Positions 42,133 to 50,317 of a DNA stretch of 64,000 nt are shown here, one piece after another. The stretch spans positions 310,001 to 374,000 of the forward strand of contig JADCGP010000008.1 of the NCBI GenBank assembly GCA_020248915.1. Direction: 5' to 3'. The stretch is from Rubrivivax sp. Lineage in GTDB: Bacteria > Pseudomonadota > Gammaproteobacteria > Burkholderiales > Burkholderiaceae_C. The notes under the pieces are model-generated. The model was given only the letters and a program-made list of their open reading frames with translations. It made no database searches and was not told the origin of the DNA. A program made the translations under genes and the position numbers. Numbering within the stretch: the stretch's first letter is position 1; every line of letters starts with the position of its first letter.

Positions 42133-43140
42133 TCAGCGCAGCCAGGGCGCCAGCGGCAGCACCTCGGGGTTGACCGGCGTGGGCGGCGTGCCGCCGGTGA
42201 CCGCGGCAACGAGGTTGTCCACCGCGCAGTCGACCATGCGTCGCCGCGTGGCCTCGGTGGCGCTGCCGATGTGCGGAAGCAGCACCACGTTGGGCAGCTC
42301 GAGCAGCGCCGGGTGCACGTTCGGCTCGTCCTCGAACACGTCGAGGCCCGCCGCTGCGATGCGCCGCTCGCGCAGCGCGGCGGCCAGCGCGGCGTCATCG
42401 ACGATGCCGCCGCGCGCGACGTTGGTGAGCGTCGCCGTCGGCTTCATCTGCGCGAGCTCGGCGGCGCCGATGGCGTGGTGGTTCCCGCGCGTGTACGGCA
42501 GCACCAGCACGAGGTGGTCGCTGTCGCGCAGCAGCGTGGCCTTGTCCACCCAGCGCGCCCCGGCGGGCCCGATGCCGGCCTCGGCCTCCGGCGCCAGCGG
42601 CGTGCGGTTGTGGTAGACGACCTTCATCCCGAAGCCGAGCGCGCCGCGGCGCGCGATCGCCTGGCCGATGCGGCCCATGCCGAGGATGCCGAGCGTGGCG
42701 CCGTGCACGTCGCTGCCGGTCAGCAGGTCGTAGCGCCACTTCGTCCACTGCCCGCTGCGCAGGAACCGCTCGGCCTCGCCCATGCGCCGCGCGGTGGCCA
42801 TCATCAGCGCGAAGCCGAGGTCGGCGGTCGTCTCGGTCAGCACCCCCGGGGCGTTGGTGACGAGCACGCCGCGCGCGGTCGCCGCCGCCACGTCGACGTT
42901 GTTGTAGCCCACCGTCATCAGGCACACGGCACGCAGCTGCGGGTGGGCCTCGAACAGCGCTGCGGTGACGGGCTCCCCCGCGGTGGAGAACAACGCCTGC
43001 TTGCCGGACAGCCGCCGCGAAAGCTCGTCGAAGCCGTACTCGGTGTCGTCGTCGTTGGGCTCGACTTCGAAGTGCTGGCGAAGGCGCGCGAGGGCCTCGG
43101 GGAAGACCGCACGCGCCATCAGCAGACCGGGCTTGTTCAA
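42133..43140 (-). CDS. D-2-hydroxyacid dehydrogenase (NAD(P))
   Basis: A 335-residue enzyme of the D-isomer 2-hydroxyacid dehydrogenase family, closest by pattern to glyoxylate/hydroxypyruvate or 2-ketogluconate reductases. It has the Rossmann motif GILGMGRIGQAIARR and the catalytic triad Arg (NVARGGIVDD), Glu (DEPNVHP) and His (LPHIGSAT). The start is TTG 43140: GAGGAGGG lies 4 nt upstream, and LNKPGLLMARAVFPEAL matches the family N terminus. The ATG at 43119 has no such site. The Shine-Dalgarno begins on the stop codon of the upstream antiporter gene, so translation is likely coupled. Confidence 0.93.
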   Translation of the reverse strand: MNKPGLLMARAVFPEALARLRQHFEVEPNDDDTEYGFDELSRRLSGKQALFSTAGEPVTAALFEAHPQLRAVCLMTVGYNNVDVAAATARGVLVTNAPGVLTETTADLGFALMMATARRMGEAERFLRSGQWTKWRYDLLTGSDVHGATLGILGMGRIGQAIARRGALGFGMKVVYHNRTPLAPEAEAGIGPAGARWVDKATLLRDSDHLVLVLPYTRGNHHAIGAAELAQMKPTATLTNVARGGIVDDAALAAALRERRIAAAGLDVFEDEPNVHPALLELPNVVLLPHIGSATEATRRRMVDCAVDNLVAAVTGGTPPTPVNPEVLPLAPWLR

Positions 43141-43150
43141 GAGACCCTCC

Positions 43151-44506
43151 TCAACGCGATGCGGCCGGAGCCGGCGCCGCCGCAGTTGCCGAGGCAGCCC
43201 CCGCCGCACTGCCCTTGGGCACGCTGCCCGGCTGGAACCCCAGCATCCCCAGCATGACGAAGAACCCGACCACGTAGGCCAAGGCGACGTACCAGCCGTG
43301 GCGCAGCCACAGGCCCACCGAGCGCGCCTGCGGGAACATGTTGGACAGCGCGACACCCGCCGACGAGCCGAACCAGATCATCGAGCCACCGAAGCCCACC
43401 GCGTAGGCGAGGAAGCCCCAGTCGTAGCCGCCCTGCTTGATCGCGAGCTCGGTCAGCGGGATGTTGTCGAACACGGCCGAGACGAAGCCCAGGCCGAGCG
43501 CGGTCTGCCACGACGCGGCGGGCAGTTCGTCCACAGGCATCATCGACGCGCACAGCACCAGGCTCAGCAGGAACAGCGACCCTTTCAGCGCACCGGGCAG
43601 CAGCCGCCAGTCGGGCCGGCGCAGCACCGCGCACAGCACGATCGCGCCCCACACCGCGACGCCGAGGAAGGGGAACGCGTCGGAGACGGCCTGGTACCGT
43701 GTGTTGACGATCACGTTGACGACGATCGCGGCGGCGAGGATGAAGCCGACGATGCCCACGCGCACCCAGTCGATGCGCGCGTCGGGCGCCACTTCCCGCT
43801 GCAGCGGCGCGAACCGCTGCTGCTGCAGGGCGGCCGGTATGCCGCAGACCACCAGCGCCACGCCCGAGGCGACGAAGGCCTCCAGCACCTCGAGCGGGTG
43901 GATGCCGGCGATCCACATCATCGTCGTCGTCGTGTCGCCGACCACGCTGCCGGCGCCGCCGGCGTTGGACGCGGCGACGATGGCCGCCAGGAAGCCGATG
44001 TGCACGCGGCCGCGGAACAGCGTGTTGGCCATCGCGCCGCCGATCATGGCCGCAGCGATGTTGTCCAGGAAGCTCGACAGCACGAACACGAGGGCCAGCA
44101 GCGCGAAGCAGCCCTTCCAGCCCTCGGGCAGGAAGCGCGGCAGCACGGCCGGCACCTCGCTCTTCTCGAAGAGGTCGGCCAGCAGCGCGAAGCCCAGCAG
44201 CAGCAGCAGCAGGTTGGACAGCACCACCGACTCGTGGCCGAGGTGGGCCGCGAAGCCGGCCAGGCCCGCGCCCGCGTGGAAGGGCGCGAACACGATCTTG
44301 TACAGCGCGATCGTGCCCGCGCCGGCCAGCGCGATGGGCAGCGTTTGGTGGTGGAACAGGGCCACGCCGAGCAGCACGCAGGCAAACAGCACGAACTCCA
44401 GCGCCACCGGGCCGATGTGCGGGCTGGCCGGGCTGCCGGAGGCTGCGGCCAGCGCCGGCACGGCACACAGCAGCAGCACCGCGGCGCGGGCAATCGTCGA
44501 TCTCAT
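43151..44506 (-). CDS. nhaD: NhaD-type Na+/H+ antiporter (ion transporter superfamily)
   Basis: A 451-residue inner-membrane protein of the ArsB/NhaD transporter superfamily. It has a cleavable signal-like N terminus (about 1-22) and about 11-12 predicted helices. The two inverted helix-break motifs are SSFLDNIAAAMIGGAM and SAVFDNIPLTELAIK. SNAGGAGSVVGDTTTTMMW is the other conserved block. NhaD proteins exchange sodium or lithium for protons, though relatives move other ions. The start is 44506, because a TAGAAT -10 (44536-44541) lies just upstream and rules out the longer frame. Confidence 0.82.
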   Translation of the reverse strand: MRSTIARAAVLLLCAVPALAAASGSPASPHIGPVALEFVLFACVLLGVALFHHQTLPIALAGAGTIALYKIVFAPFHAGAGLAGFAAHLGHESVVLSNLLLLLLGFALLADLFEKSEVPAVLPRFLPEGWKGCFALLALVFVLSSFLDNIAAAMIGGAMANTLFRGRVHIGFLAAIVAASNAGGAGSVVGDTTTTMMWIAGIHPLEVLEAFVASGVALVVCGIPAALQQQRFAPLQREVAPDARIDWVRVGIVGFILAAAIVVNVIVNTRYQAVSDAFPFLGVAVWGAIVLCAVLRRPDWRLLPGALKGSLFLLSLVLCASMMPVDELPAASWQTALGLGFVSAVFDNIPLTELAIKQGGYDWGFLAYAVGFGGSMIWFGSSAGVALSNMFPQARSVGLWLRHGWYVALAYVVGFFVMLGMLGFQPGSVPKGSAAGAASATAAAPAPAASR

Positions 44507-44535
44507 GGCAGCAATTCCCCAGTGGATCCAGGGAC

Positions 44536-44541
44536 ATTCTA
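44536..44541 (-). promoter_or_regulatory. -10 box (TAGAAT) upstream of the antiporter gene
   Basis: Minus-strand TAGAAT ends 29 nt before the antiporter ATG at 44506, giving a predicted leader of about 23 nt. The -35 region (AAGGCA at 17 nt) is weak. Confidence 0.4.
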
Positions 44542-44575
44542 GGAAGCAGCGCACCCGCTGCCTTCGGCACCGGCC

Positions 44576-45277
44576 CTAGTCGTGGAACCGGGCAAACCCG
44601 CACACCGGCTCGCGCTCGGTGACGAGCCGGTTCTCGGGAGCGTCGGGATCGGCGTACCCGAGCGACATGCCGCAGACCACCATCTCCGACGGCGGCAGCA
44701 CCAGCTCACGCTCGATGACGCGGTGGAACTGGGTGAATGCGGCCTGCGGGCAGGTGTCCAGTCCCCGCGCGCGCGCCGCCACCATGACGTTCTGCAGGAA
44801 CATGCCGTAGTCGAGCCAGCTGCCCTGCTGCATCACGCGGTCGATGGTGAAGATCAGCCCCACCGGAGCGTCGAAGAAGGCGTAGTTGCGTCCGTGCTGC
44901 TCGTGCATGCGGGCCTTGTCCGCCTTTCCGATGCCCAGCAGCCCGTAGAGGTCCCAGCCCACCTTGCGGCGCCGGTCGACGTAGGGCGACACCCACTGCG
45001 TCGGGTAGTAGGCGTACTCCTCGGTGTGGCGGGCCCTCTCCGCCGGATCGTCGTAGGCGGCCCGTACCGCCCGCGACAGCCTTTCCTTGGCCGCGCCGGT
45101 GAGCACGTGCACCTTCCACGGCTGCGTGTTGGTTCCGGAGGGCGCGCGCGAGGCGACATCGAGGATGCGCTCGACGGTCTCGCGCGGCACCGGGGTCGGC
45201 AGGAAGGCGCGGATCGATCGGCGCGAGGTGATGGCGGCCTCGACCGCGGCGGTGTCTTCGGGGCGTGGCATGGTCAT
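44576..45277 (-). CDS. Nitroreductase family FMN oxidoreductase
   Basis: A 233-residue FMN enzyme of the nitroreductase superfamily. FMN-binding residues are seen in SRRSIRAF at the N terminus and SGTNTQPWKVHVL. WLDYGMFLQNVMVAARARGL is the dimer helix, and a C-terminal VCGMSLGYAD closes the fold. Substrates of the family range from nitroaromatics to quinones. Its ATG overlaps the stop of the thioesterase gene (ATGA). It is the last of three coupled genes after the deacetylase-like gene. Confidence 0.9.
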   Translation of the reverse strand: MTMPRPEDTAAVEAAITSRRSIRAFLPTPVPRETVERILDVASRAPSGTNTQPWKVHVLTGAAKERLSRAVRAAYDDPAERARHTEEYAYYPTQWVSPYVDRRRKVGWDLYGLLGIGKADKARMHEQHGRNYAFFDAPVGLIFTIDRVMQQGSWLDYGMFLQNVMVAARARGLDTCPQAAFTQFHRVIERELVLPPSEMVVCGMSLGYADPDAPENRLVTEREPVCGFARFHD

Positions 45278-45717
45278 GGGGCGGGAGTTTGCAGGGGCGC
45301 GAGCGCGGCCAGCAGCCGTGGCGGCAGCGGCACCGGGCGCCGCGTGGCGCGATCGACGTAGACGTGGACGAAGTGACCAACGGCCGCAGCCCGCTCGGAC
45401 TGCTCGACGAACAGGGCCACCTCGTAGCGCACGCTGGAGCGGCCGACGTGCTCCACGCGCAGCCCGGCGTGCACGGTCTGCGGGAACGCGATCGGTTCGA
45501 AGTAGTTGCAGCGCGTTTCGACGACGAGGCCGATCACCTCGCCGTGGTGGATGTCCAGCGCTCCGCTGTCGATCAGCGTGCGGTTCACCGCGGTGTCGAA
45601 AAAGCTGTAGTGCACGACGTTGTTGACGTGGCCGTAGACGTCGTTGTCCATCCAGCGCGTCGTGATCGTCACCAGCCGCGGGTAGCGGCTGCGCTCGGTG
45701 GGCCCGGCCCGCGTCAC
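45274..45717 (-). CDS. Acyl-CoA thioesterase (hotdog, 4HBT family)
   Basis: A 147-residue hotdog-fold thioesterase. The active-site motif is RWMDNDVYGHVNNVVHY, with the catalytic Asp of the 4-hydroxybenzoyl-CoA thioesterase/YbgC class. The conserved YEVALF and FVHVYVDRATRRP strands follow. The start is GTG 45717, which overlaps the stop of the deacetylase-like gene (GTGA); the frame is open further upstream but is antisense or overlapping there. It is coupled on both sides to its neighbours, so the three products should be made together. Confidence 0.9.
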   Translation of the reverse strand: MTRAGPTERSRYPRLVTITTRWMDNDVYGHVNNVVHYSFFDTAVNRTLIDSGALDIHHGEVIGLVVETRCNYFEPIAFPQTVHAGLRVEHVGRSSVRYEVALFVEQSERAAAVGHFVHVYVDRATRRPVPLPPRLLAALAPLQTPAP

Positions 45718-46748
45718 GCCGCGCGCTCCCGGGTCGCGGCGTCCGCGAGGCCGGCGGCCGCGGAGCCGCGTGCGCCCCATGCGCGCCACGACTCCCAGGC
45801 CAACTCGAGCGTGCGGCGCTGGATGCTCACGGTCACGGCAAGGTCGCGGCCGTAGCCCCCGGCCATGCTGAGTGCGACAGGGATGCGGGCCGAGCGCAGC
45901 CGCTCGAGCACGCGCCGGTCACGCTCGGCCAGGCCGGCGGCGCTGAGCTTCAGGCGGCCCAGCCGGTCGTTCTCGTGCGGGTCGGCCCCCGCGAGGTAGA
46001 AGGCCAGGCCCGGCGGCTCGCCCCCGTGATCGCCGAAGGCACGGTCCAGCGCCGCGTCCAGGACCTCCAGATAGGGGCCGTCTGTCGTGCCGTCGGCAAG
46101 TTCGACGTCCAGGTCACCCGGCTCCTTGCGGAACGGGAAGTTGCGCGCTGCGTGCATCGACAGCGTGTAGACCGTCGGGTCGTCGCGGAAGATGGACGCC
46201 GTGCCGTTGCCCTGGTGGACGTCGAGGTCGATCACCAGCACGCGCAGCAGCCGGGCGCCCGCAATACCCGCCCGGCGCCGGTGCCACTCGGCCTGCATCA
46301 GCCGCGCCGCCACGGCGACGTCGTTGAAGACGCAGTAGCCCGACCCCTTGTGGGCATAGGCGTGGTGCGTGCCGCCGGCCAGGTTGGCCGCCACGCCCTC
46401 GGGGCTGCCGGGCCCGCCTTGGTCGTTGGAGTCTCCGAACAGCGCGGTGCGCGCCGCCTGGATGGTTGCGCCTACCGAGCGGCGGGCGCGCTCGACCATG
46501 CGCGGGCTCCAGGGGAAGCCGATCTCGCGCTGCTGCGCCGGCGTGGTCGTTCCCTCGGCCACCGCGGCGATCCAGCCCGGCTCGTGCGCCAACGCGAGTT
46601 CGCCGTCGCTGGCTGGCAGCGCCTCCGTGACACGGACGCCGGGCAAGGTCGCCTCGGCGGCCTCGCGCAGCAGCCGGTATTTCGTCATCGGGAACGAGTG
46701 CCCCGGCGGCAGGGGCAGCACGAAGGTGTCGGAATGGAAGGCGCGCAC
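45714..46748 (-). CDS. Histone deacetylase-like amidohydrolase
   Basis: A 344-residue zinc amidohydrolase of the arginase/deacetylase superfamily. Bacterial relatives remove acetyl groups from proteins, polyamines or acetoin-pathway enzymes. Active-site elements are GGTHHAYAHKGSGYCVFND (tandem His), DLDVHQGNGT (zinc ligands), YLAGADPHENDRLG (zinc Asp) and SMAGGYG. The start is GTG 46748: VRAFHSDTFVLPLPPGH is the usual family N terminus. There is no Shine-Dalgarno, and a TAGAAT -10 lies 8 nt upstream, so the message may be nearly leaderless. First of three coupled genes, divergent from the phasin gene. Confidence 0.92.
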   Translation of the reverse strand: MRAFHSDTFVLPLPPGHSFPMTKYRLLREAAEATLPGVRVTEALPASDGELALAHEPGWIAAVAEGTTTPAQQREIGFPWSPRMVERARRSVGATIQAARTALFGDSNDQGGPGSPEGVAANLAGGTHHAYAHKGSGYCVFNDVAVAARLMQAEWHRRRAGIAGARLLRVLVIDLDVHQGNGTASIFRDDPTVYTLSMHAARNFPFRKEPGDLDVELADGTTDGPYLEVLDAALDRAFGDHGGEPPGLAFYLAGADPHENDRLGRLKLSAAGLAERDRRVLERLRSARIPVALSMAGGYGRDLAVTVSIQRRTLELAWESWRAWGARGSAAAGLADAATRERAA

Positions 46749-46756
46749 GGGACCGG

Positions 46757-46780
46757 ATTCTAGGAAGAGCCCCCTAGAAT
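46757..46780. promoter_or_regulatory. Inverted TAGAAT pair between deacetylase and phasin genes
   Basis: ATTCTAGG (46757-46764) and CCTAGAAT (46773-46780) are exact inverse copies around 8 nt. Each arm is a TAGAAT -10-like hexamer pointing outwards. For the minus strand a GCAACA -35 lies 17 nt upstream of its -10 (46780-46785). Confidence 0.55.
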
Positions 46781-46781
46781 G

Positions 46782-46795
46782 TTGCGGCGCAGCAA
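46782..46795. promoter_or_regulatory. Upstream TTGC-N-GCGC-N-GCAA pseudo-palindrome
   Basis: TTGCGGCGCAGCAA sits just upstream of the phasin -35. A near-identical copy lies 59 bp downstream at 46841-46854. Candidate operator for a PHB-responsive repressor of the PhaR type; this is inference. Confidence 0.45.
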
Positions 46796-46802
46796 AAACC
46801 GC

Positions 46803-46830
46803 TTGCATTGGTCCGGGGGAACCCTATACT
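46803..46830 (+). promoter_or_regulatory. Phasin promoter
   Basis: TTGCAT (46803-46808), 16 nt, TATACT (46825-46830). The -10 is near-consensus. Predicted start is about 46837, directly before the downstream pseudo-palindrome. Confidence 0.6.
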
Positions 46831-46840
46831 TCCATTCATG

Positions 46841-46854
46841 TTGCAGCGCAGCAA
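46841..46854. promoter_or_regulatory. Downstream TTGC-N-GCGC-N-GCAA pseudo-palindrome
   Basis: TTGCAGCGCAGCAA lies at about +4 to +17 of the predicted phasin transcript, where a bound repressor would block initiation or escape. It matches the copy at 46782-46795 in 13 of 14 positions. Confidence 0.45.
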
Positions 46855-46918
46855 ACCCGTTCGAGAGGCTCTGCCGCGACCCCGGTCCCCCCTCACCCAC
46901 CCATCCCAGGAGATTCCC

Positions 46919-47473
46919 ATGACGTTCACCCCCGAGCAAGTCGTCGCCGTCCAGAAGGCCAACATCGACACCTTCTTCGGCCTGTCCGGCAAGGCCTTCG
47001 AAGGCGTCGAGAAGCTGGTCGACCTGCACATGCAGGCCACCAAGGCCGCAATGGCCGAGGCCGCCGAGGCCGCGCAGGCGGTGCTGTCCGTGAAGGATCC
47101 GCAGGAGCTGTTCGCGCTGCAGGCCGGCATGATGCAGCCGGCCGCCGAGAAGGCCGCCGCCTACAGCCGCCACGTGTACGAGATCCTGGCCGGCACCAAC
47201 GCCGAGTTCGCCAAGGCGACCGAGGCCACCGTGGCCGACACCCAGAAGAAGGTGCTGTCGCTGGTCGACAACGCCGTCAAGAACGCGCCGGCCGGCACCG
47301 AGAACGCCGTCGCGCTGGTCAAGTCGGCCGTCGCCGCCGCCAACAACGCCTACGAGAGCGTGCACAAGGCGGCCAAGCAAGCCACCGAGGTTGCCGAGGC
47401 CAACTTCCAGGCCATGACCGCCACCGCGGTCAAGGCCACGCAGGCCCCCTCGCGCGGCAAGCGCGCGGCCTGA
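46919..47473 (+). CDS. phaP: Phasin (PHB granule-associated protein)
   Basis: Coats polyhydroxybutyrate granules and controls their size and number. The 184-residue protein is almost wholly helical and Ala/Lys/Glu-rich. It begins MTFTPEQVVAVQKANIDTFF, the betaproteobacterial phasin pattern (FTPEQ..A.QKAN....F). The conserved FEGVEKLVDLHMQATKAAM follows, and the protein ends in a basic tail (SRGKRAA). Shine-Dalgarno CCAGGAGA lies 6 nt before the ATG. The upstream region has a good promoter flanked by paired pseudo-palindromes, consistent with PhaR-type control. PHB synthase genes are not in the window. Confidence 0.95.
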   Translation: MTFTPEQVVAVQKANIDTFFGLSGKAFEGVEKLVDLHMQATKAAMAEAAEAAQAVLSVKDPQELFALQAGMMQPAAEKAAAYSRHVYEILAGTNAEFAKATEATVADTQKKVLSLVDNAVKNAPAGTENAVALVKSAVAAANNAYESVHKAAKQATEVAEANFQAMTATAVKATQAPSRGKRAA

Positions 47474-47579
47474 GGCCGGAGCGGGCGCGGCGCGGCACTG
47501 AACTTTCCGCGCCCTTCCGCGCTCCAACTGGGGCGCGGGCTTCCGGGCCCGCGTCTCTCGTGAGGAAGGTTGTCTCCTC

Positions 47580-47634
47580 GCACCCTCCACTTTCGGGTGC
47601 TTCGGGGCCGGGTCTGTCGATCCGGCCCCGTTTT
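47580..47634 (+). terminator. Double-hairpin terminator after phaP
   Basis: A first stem GCACCC/GGGTGC (47580-47600) is followed by CGGGGCCGG/CCGGCCCCG (47603-47611 with 47622-47630) and TTTTCTT. This is a strong intrinsic terminator about 105 nt after the phasin stop. Confidence 0.85.
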
Positions 47635-47659
47635 CTTCGTTGGCGCGCCCTTGGCCCCT

Positions 47660-48670
47660 TCAGGGCGCCGCACGGACCGCCGCGGCGGCCAGCCGGGTGC
47701 GAAGCTCGGCCAGCGCCGCGGTCGCCGCCTCGCGGCCGGCACGGATGGCCCGCACACGGCCGTTGAAGTCGGCACTCGAAACCCCGGGCAGCGACGGGCG
47801 CAGCACGAGGTCGGCCTCGCGCAGCTCGAACCGGCTGATGCTGCGCGACATGATCGCGAAGGTCTGCAGCAACATCTTCAGCGCGTCGCCAGTGGGCGCG
47901 CCCTCGGGCGGCGTCGAGATGTCGATCGCGATCACGAACTCGGCGCCCATCTGGCGCGCAAAGCGCACCGGCACCGGCGCGACGAGCCCGCCGTCCACGT
48001 ACTCGCGCTCGCCCACCCGCACCGGCACGAACACCGCCGGCACGGCACTCGAGGCGCGCACCGCGGTGCCGGTGTCGCCTCGTTGGAACAGCACGCCGGC
48101 ACCGCTGTCGAGGTCGGTGGCGACGATGCCAAGCGGCAGCCGCATCTGCTCGATCGGGCGGCCGCCGGTCTGCTCGCGAACGAAGCGCGCGAGCGCCTCG
48201 CCGCGGATCAGACCGCGGCCCGGAAAGGACCAGTCCGTCAGCGCCCCCTCGTCCAGCGTCAGCGCGGTGGCGGCCAGTTCCGTGCCGGCCTTGCCGCTCG
48301 CGTACAGCGCGGCCACCAGGCTGCCGGCGGAGGTGCCGACCACGAGGTCGGGCCGGATGCCGGCCTCCTCGAGCACCTGGATGGCGCCGATGTGGGCGAA
48401 GCCCCGCGCCGCGCCGCCGCCCAGCGCAAGCCCGATGCGCGGCGTCCGGCGCGCCGAGGACGGCGCCGCTGCGGCTGGCGGTGCGGCACCCGCACCCGCA
48501 CCCGCACCCGCGACCTGCGCCGAAGCCGGGGTTGCTGCCGGGGGCGGCGGGGGGGACGGCGGCGAGGGCGGCGCGGGCGGCGGCACCGGGGACGACGCAA
48601 TGGGCGGCGCCGTCTGGCAGCCCGCCAGGGCCGCGCCGCATGCGGCCGCGAGGATGCTGCGTCGTTGCAT
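47660..48670 (-). CDS. Patatin-like phospholipase lipoprotein
   Basis: A 336-residue predicted lipoprotein with a serine lipase domain. The N terminus MQRRSILAAACGAALAGC has a lipobox with Cys18. A Pro/Ala/Gly linker (about 25-75) precedes the patatin domain. That domain has the oxyanion GGGAARGFAH, nucleophile Ser in GTSAGSLVAALY (GxSxG) and the catalytic Asp in YVDGGLVAPVPV. It resembles RssA-type patatins but is exported. The ATG at 48670 was chosen for the signal sequence. It is convergent with phaP and divergent from the ferredoxin gene. Confidence 0.9.
   Translation of the reverse strand: MQRRSILAAACGAALAGCQTAPPIASSPVPPPAPPSPPSPPPPPAATPASAQVAGAGAGAGAAPPAAAAPSSARRTPRIGLALGGGAARGFAHIGAIQVLEEAGIRPDLVVGTSAGSLVAALYASGKAGTELAATALTLDEGALTDWSFPGRGLIRGEALARFVREQTGGRPIEQMRLPLGIVATDLDSGAGVLFQRGDTGTAVRASSAVPAVFVPVRVGEREYVDGGLVAPVPVRFARQMGAEFVIAIDISTPPEGAPTGDALKMLLQTFAIMSRSISRFELREADLVLRPSLPGVSSADFNGRVRAIRAGREAATAALAELRTRLAAAAVRAAP
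48486..48509. repeat. Hexamer repeat (GCACCC x4) in the patatin linker
   Basis: Four exact GCACCC copies encode a Gly-Ala stretch in the linker of the patatin-like lipoprotein (minus strand). Confidence 0.85.
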
Positions 48671-48831
48671 GCGGCATTGTCCCGCGCTCGGGCCTGGCCC
48701 GGGACCCGCAGCCCGCATCGCCGGCCGCCGGCCGGCCCGCCGCAAGCCGACGCTGCGGACCGTAAAATGCCGCGATTCCCGAGGCCGTGCGAGCTGGCGC
48801 GGTCGCCACTCCAGAGCCCGGCTGCCACGCC

Positions 48832-49155
48832 ATGACCCACGTCGTCCTCGAATCCTGCATCCGCTGCAAGTACACCGACTGCGTCGACGTGTGCCCCGTG
48901 GACTGTTTCCGCGAAGGCCCGAACATGCTCGTCATCGATCCCGACGAGTGCATCGACTGCGCGGTGTGCATCCCCGAGTGCCCGGTCAACGCGATCCTCC
49001 CCGAGGAGGACGTCCCGGGCGAGCAGCTGAAGTTCATCCAGCTCAACGCGGACCTGGCCAAGAAGTGGCCCAGCATCACCAAGCGCAAGGCCCCGTTGCC
49101 CGACGCGGATGACTGGAAGGACCGCAAGGACAAGCTCGACCAGCTCCAGCGCTGA
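48832..49155 (+). CDS. fdxA: 7Fe ferredoxin
   Basis: A 107-residue electron carrier with one 3Fe-4S and one 4Fe-4S cluster. Cysteines lie in [18 protein letters not shown] and [12 protein letters not shown], the FdxA pattern. The C-terminal extension [19 protein letters not shown] is that of the Azotobacter-type FdxA family. A TAAAAT at 48763-48768 could be its -10. It is followed after 49 nt by a flavoprotein that probably exchanges electrons with it. Confidence 0.95.
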   Translation: MTHVVLESCIRCKYTDCVDVCPVDCFREGPNMLVIDPDECIDCAVCIPECPVNAILPEEDVPGEQLKFIQLNADLAKKWPSITKRKAPLPDADDWKDRKDKLDQLQR

Positions 49156-49204
49156 GCCCGGCGCTGCGCCGCCGGCACCCAACGGGCCCCGGGCCCGCAT
49201 CCAC

Positions 49205-50281
49205 ATGCCAGATCCCGTTCCCCCCCCGGCCGACGTCATCGAGACGGACGCCGTGATCGTCGGCGCCGGCCCGGTGGGCCTGTTCCAGGTCTTCGAGCTC
49301 GGCCTGCTCGAGATCAAGGCGCACGTCGTCGACAGCCTCGCCTACCCCGGCGGCCAGTGCATCGAGCTGTACCCCGACAAGCCGATCTACGACATCCCGG
49401 CCGTGCCCGTGTGCACCGGCAAGGAGCTCACCGACAACCTGCTCAAGCAGATCGAGCCCTTCGGCGCGACGCTGCACCTGGGGCAGGAGGTGAGCGTCGT
49501 GCAGCGCGAGGACGACGGGCGCTTCCGCGTCGAGACCTCCAAGGGCACCCGCTTCCTGACCAAGACGGTCTTCATCGCCGGCGGCGTGGGCAGCTTCCAG
49601 CCGCGCCTGCTGAAGGTCGACGGCCTGGAGAAGTTCGATGGCACGCAGCTCTTCTACCGCGTGCGCAACCCGGCCCAGTTTTCGGGCCGCGACCTCGTCA
49701 TCGTCGGCGGTGGCGACTCGGCCCTCGACTGGACGCTCAACTTCGCCCAGGACGGCCCGCACAAGGCCGGCAGCGTGATCCTGATCCACCGCCGCGACGG
49801 CTTCCGCGCCGCGCCGGCCAGCGTGGCCAAGATGCGCGAGTTGTGCGAGGCCCTCGAGATGCAGTTCGTCGTCGGACAGATCACCGGCTACGAGGAGCGC
49901 GACGGGCAGCTCGCGCAGATCAAGGTGACGGGTGGCGACGGCGTCACGCGCACGATCCCGCTCGACGTGCTGCTGGTCTTCTTCGGCCTCAGCCCCAAGC
50001 TCGGGCCGATCGCCGGGTGGGGCCTGGCGCTCGAGCGCAAGCAGATCGTCGTCGACACCGAGAAGTTCGAGACCAGCGTGCCTGGCATCTTCGCGGTGGG
50101 CGACATCAACACCTACCCGGGCAAGAAGAAGCTGATCCTGTCGGGCTTCCACGAGGCCGCGCTGGCGGCCTTCGGTGCCGCGCCCTACGTGTTCCCGGAC
50201 AAGCGCATCCTGCTGCAGTACACGACCACGAGCCCGAAGCTGCACAAGGTCCTCGGGGTCGAGTCGCCGGTGTTCGACTGA
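49205..50281 (+). CDS. Ferredoxin-NADP reductase-like flavoprotein (TrxR-type)
   Basis: A 358-residue FAD/NADPH oxidoreductase of the thioredoxin reductase-like ferredoxin reductase group. It has the FAD motif [18 protein letters not shown], the NADPH motif [13 protein letters not shown], and a C-terminal FAD segment with [20 protein letters not shown]. The CxxC of thioredoxin reductase is absent, as in YumC/FNR2-type ferredoxin reductases. The ferredoxin gene immediately upstream supports this. The next gene downstream is under a TPP riboswitch and is probably a separate unit. Confidence 0.92.
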   Translation: MPDPVPPPADVIETDAVIVGAGPVGLFQVFELGLLEIKAHVVDSLAYPGGQCIELYPDKPIYDIPAVPVCTGKELTDNLLKQIEPFGATLHLGQEVSVVQREDDGRFRVETSKGTRFLTKTVFIAGGVGSFQPRLLKVDGLEKFDGTQLFYRVRNPAQFSGRDLVIVGGGDSALDWTLNFAQDGPHKAGSVILIHRRDGFRAAPASVAKMRELCEALEMQFVVGQITGYEERDGQLAQIKVTGGDGVTRTIPLDVLLVFFGLSPKLGPIAGWGLALERKQIVVDTEKFETSVPGIFAVGDINTYPGKKKLILSGFHEAALAAFGAAPYVFPDKRILLQYTTTSPKLHKVLGVESPVFD

Positions 50282-50317
50282 ACGGATAACATCGCGCCCG
50301 GCCGCTGCGTGAAGCGG

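Noticed and set aside
49205..50281. Thioredoxin reductase call for the flavoprotein
   Set aside because: The redox CxxC between the FAD and NADPH regions is absent, and a ferredoxin gene is directly upstream.
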